Source: Crotophaga sulcirostris (Eukaryota > Chordata > Aves > Cuculiformes > Crotophagidae). From it: a stretch of 64,000 bases of DNA. Position numbers and translations under genes: made by a program. This document shows positions 63,346 through 64,000 of this stretch, piece by piece (within the stretch, counting starts at the first letter, position 1; every line of letters starts with the position of its first letter). The notes below the pieces were generated by a model. The model saw nothing but the letters and a program-made list of their open reading frames with translations. It did not search any database and was not told the origin of the DNA. The DNA lies in contig VYZB01000327.1 in NCBI GenBank assembly GCA_013397455.1, forward strand, positions 266,651 to 330,650, given 5' to 3'.

Positions 63346-64000
63346 CTAAGTCTGCCAAGATCTCCACTAAACCTTCTCATAACTTCAACGCTATTTCCAG
63401 AAGGAATGTTCAAACTTATCTTTACCATGCACTTTTATGTAATAGTCAGCAATTTTGTGCAATAAATACAACATGGATTGTGGAAAAAATACTTTCATTA
63501 TCACCCGTCAGCATGATTTCTTTGAAGTTGACATGACATTTCTGCACATATGATTTCTTCGCAAGACAGGAAACTACTTTTATATATGTTTTTGCTTTAA
63601 TTTGTGGTTTTAATATCCCTCCCCTGCCTCAAAGGTATAATCCAGAGTAAAGATGTCTGTGCCCTTTCCTTATTAAGTCAGAGTCCTTGAAGTGAGGAAG
63701 GATCCCTTTGGGGTCTGAGAGCTCAGTTGCATTGTGGGGCTGGTATTTTCCAGATTTGTTGGCTGCTGGGGCATGGAAGAAGAGGGAAGGACGGACACCA
63801 GACACCATAATCCTCACCTCTGCATTCACGAAGATGAGTGAAAAAATGCCATTTTACAGCAAAGGAATGCATGGTCCAAACGAAAGACTCAAAGTGTGGA
63901 ATTAATTTGAGGAAATGCAGCTATTTATGGTTGCAGATGCATATTTAGACTAGCTATCCTAGATTCCTGTTAGAGTCAATGGAAAGAAATAAAACTTTTA
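63346..64000. other. Mixed DNA at window end, no gene recognised
   Basis: A GC-richer patch at about 63660-63840 gives two opposed 65-66 codon ORFs (63629-63829 minus, 63708-63905 plus). Neither shows a known motif. The window ends with AATAAAAC near 63989-63996, which alone does not identify a gene end. Confidence 0.45.

Overview
This window looks like vertebrate, almost certainly avian, nuclear DNA from a gene-poor interval or a very large intron. The base sequence is strongly AT-rich, with many short A/T runs and microsatellites, no operon-like gene packing, one 85-base assembly gap (27781-27865) and two single N positions. The bird assignment rests on at least eight degraded CR1 LINE copies. 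Most end in the octamer tail typical of avian CR1 (ATTCTATG or its reverse complement CATAGAAT). There is also a solo endogenous retrovirus LTR and a decayed mariner DNA transposon. I cannot name the species or locus from the sequence alone.

Layout. 1-13 kb: mostly unique AT-rich DNA, with an A-rich tract (about 1.54-1.62 kb), an old plus-strand CR1 (3.53-4.16 kb), a long homopurine tract (7.9-8.2 kb) and a 167-codon ORF of doubtful meaning (11.3-11.8 kb). 13-28 kb: the mariner transposase fossil (13.03-13.37 kb), a short minus-strand CR1 tail (18.23-18.37 kb), a candidate conserved noncoding segment (23.85-24.32 kb), a GC-richer block (25.77-26.17 kb) and the assembly gap. 28-38 kb: the CR1-richest part, with a 1.1 kb minus-strand copy carrying reverse transcriptase remnants (28.74-29.85 kb) and two plus-strand copies (33.37-33.74 and 36.39-37.44 kb), the second missing its middle. 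38-52 kb: a pyrimidine-rich tract ending in CAG (39.49-39.56 kb), an unexplained GC-richer segment (40.69-41.64 kb), a young-looking CR1 3' end with a different tail (46.28-46.46 kb), a (TTTATA)n microsatellite, and a clean solo LTR with perfect 6-bp target-site duplications (51.43-51.81 kb). 52-64 kb: nearly featureless DNA, then two minus-strand CR1 copies (59.77-60.69 and 62.73-63.35 kb).

No intact host protein-coding gene, exon set, tRNA, rRNA or CRISPR array can be supported. Every ORF whose translation I recognise belongs to a broken transposable element; the rest look like chance ORFs or low-complexity translations. No element appears able to move. The CR1 copies are 5'-truncated and frameshifted or internally deleted, the mariner has lost reading-frame continuity and the expected third catalytic Asp, and the retrovirus survives only as one LTR. 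I found no convincing undescribed biological system. The points most worth a second look are the two internally deleted CR1s, the multiply frameshifted mariner, the solo LTR as a dated insertion marker, and two segments that resemble regulatory conserved noncoding DNA.
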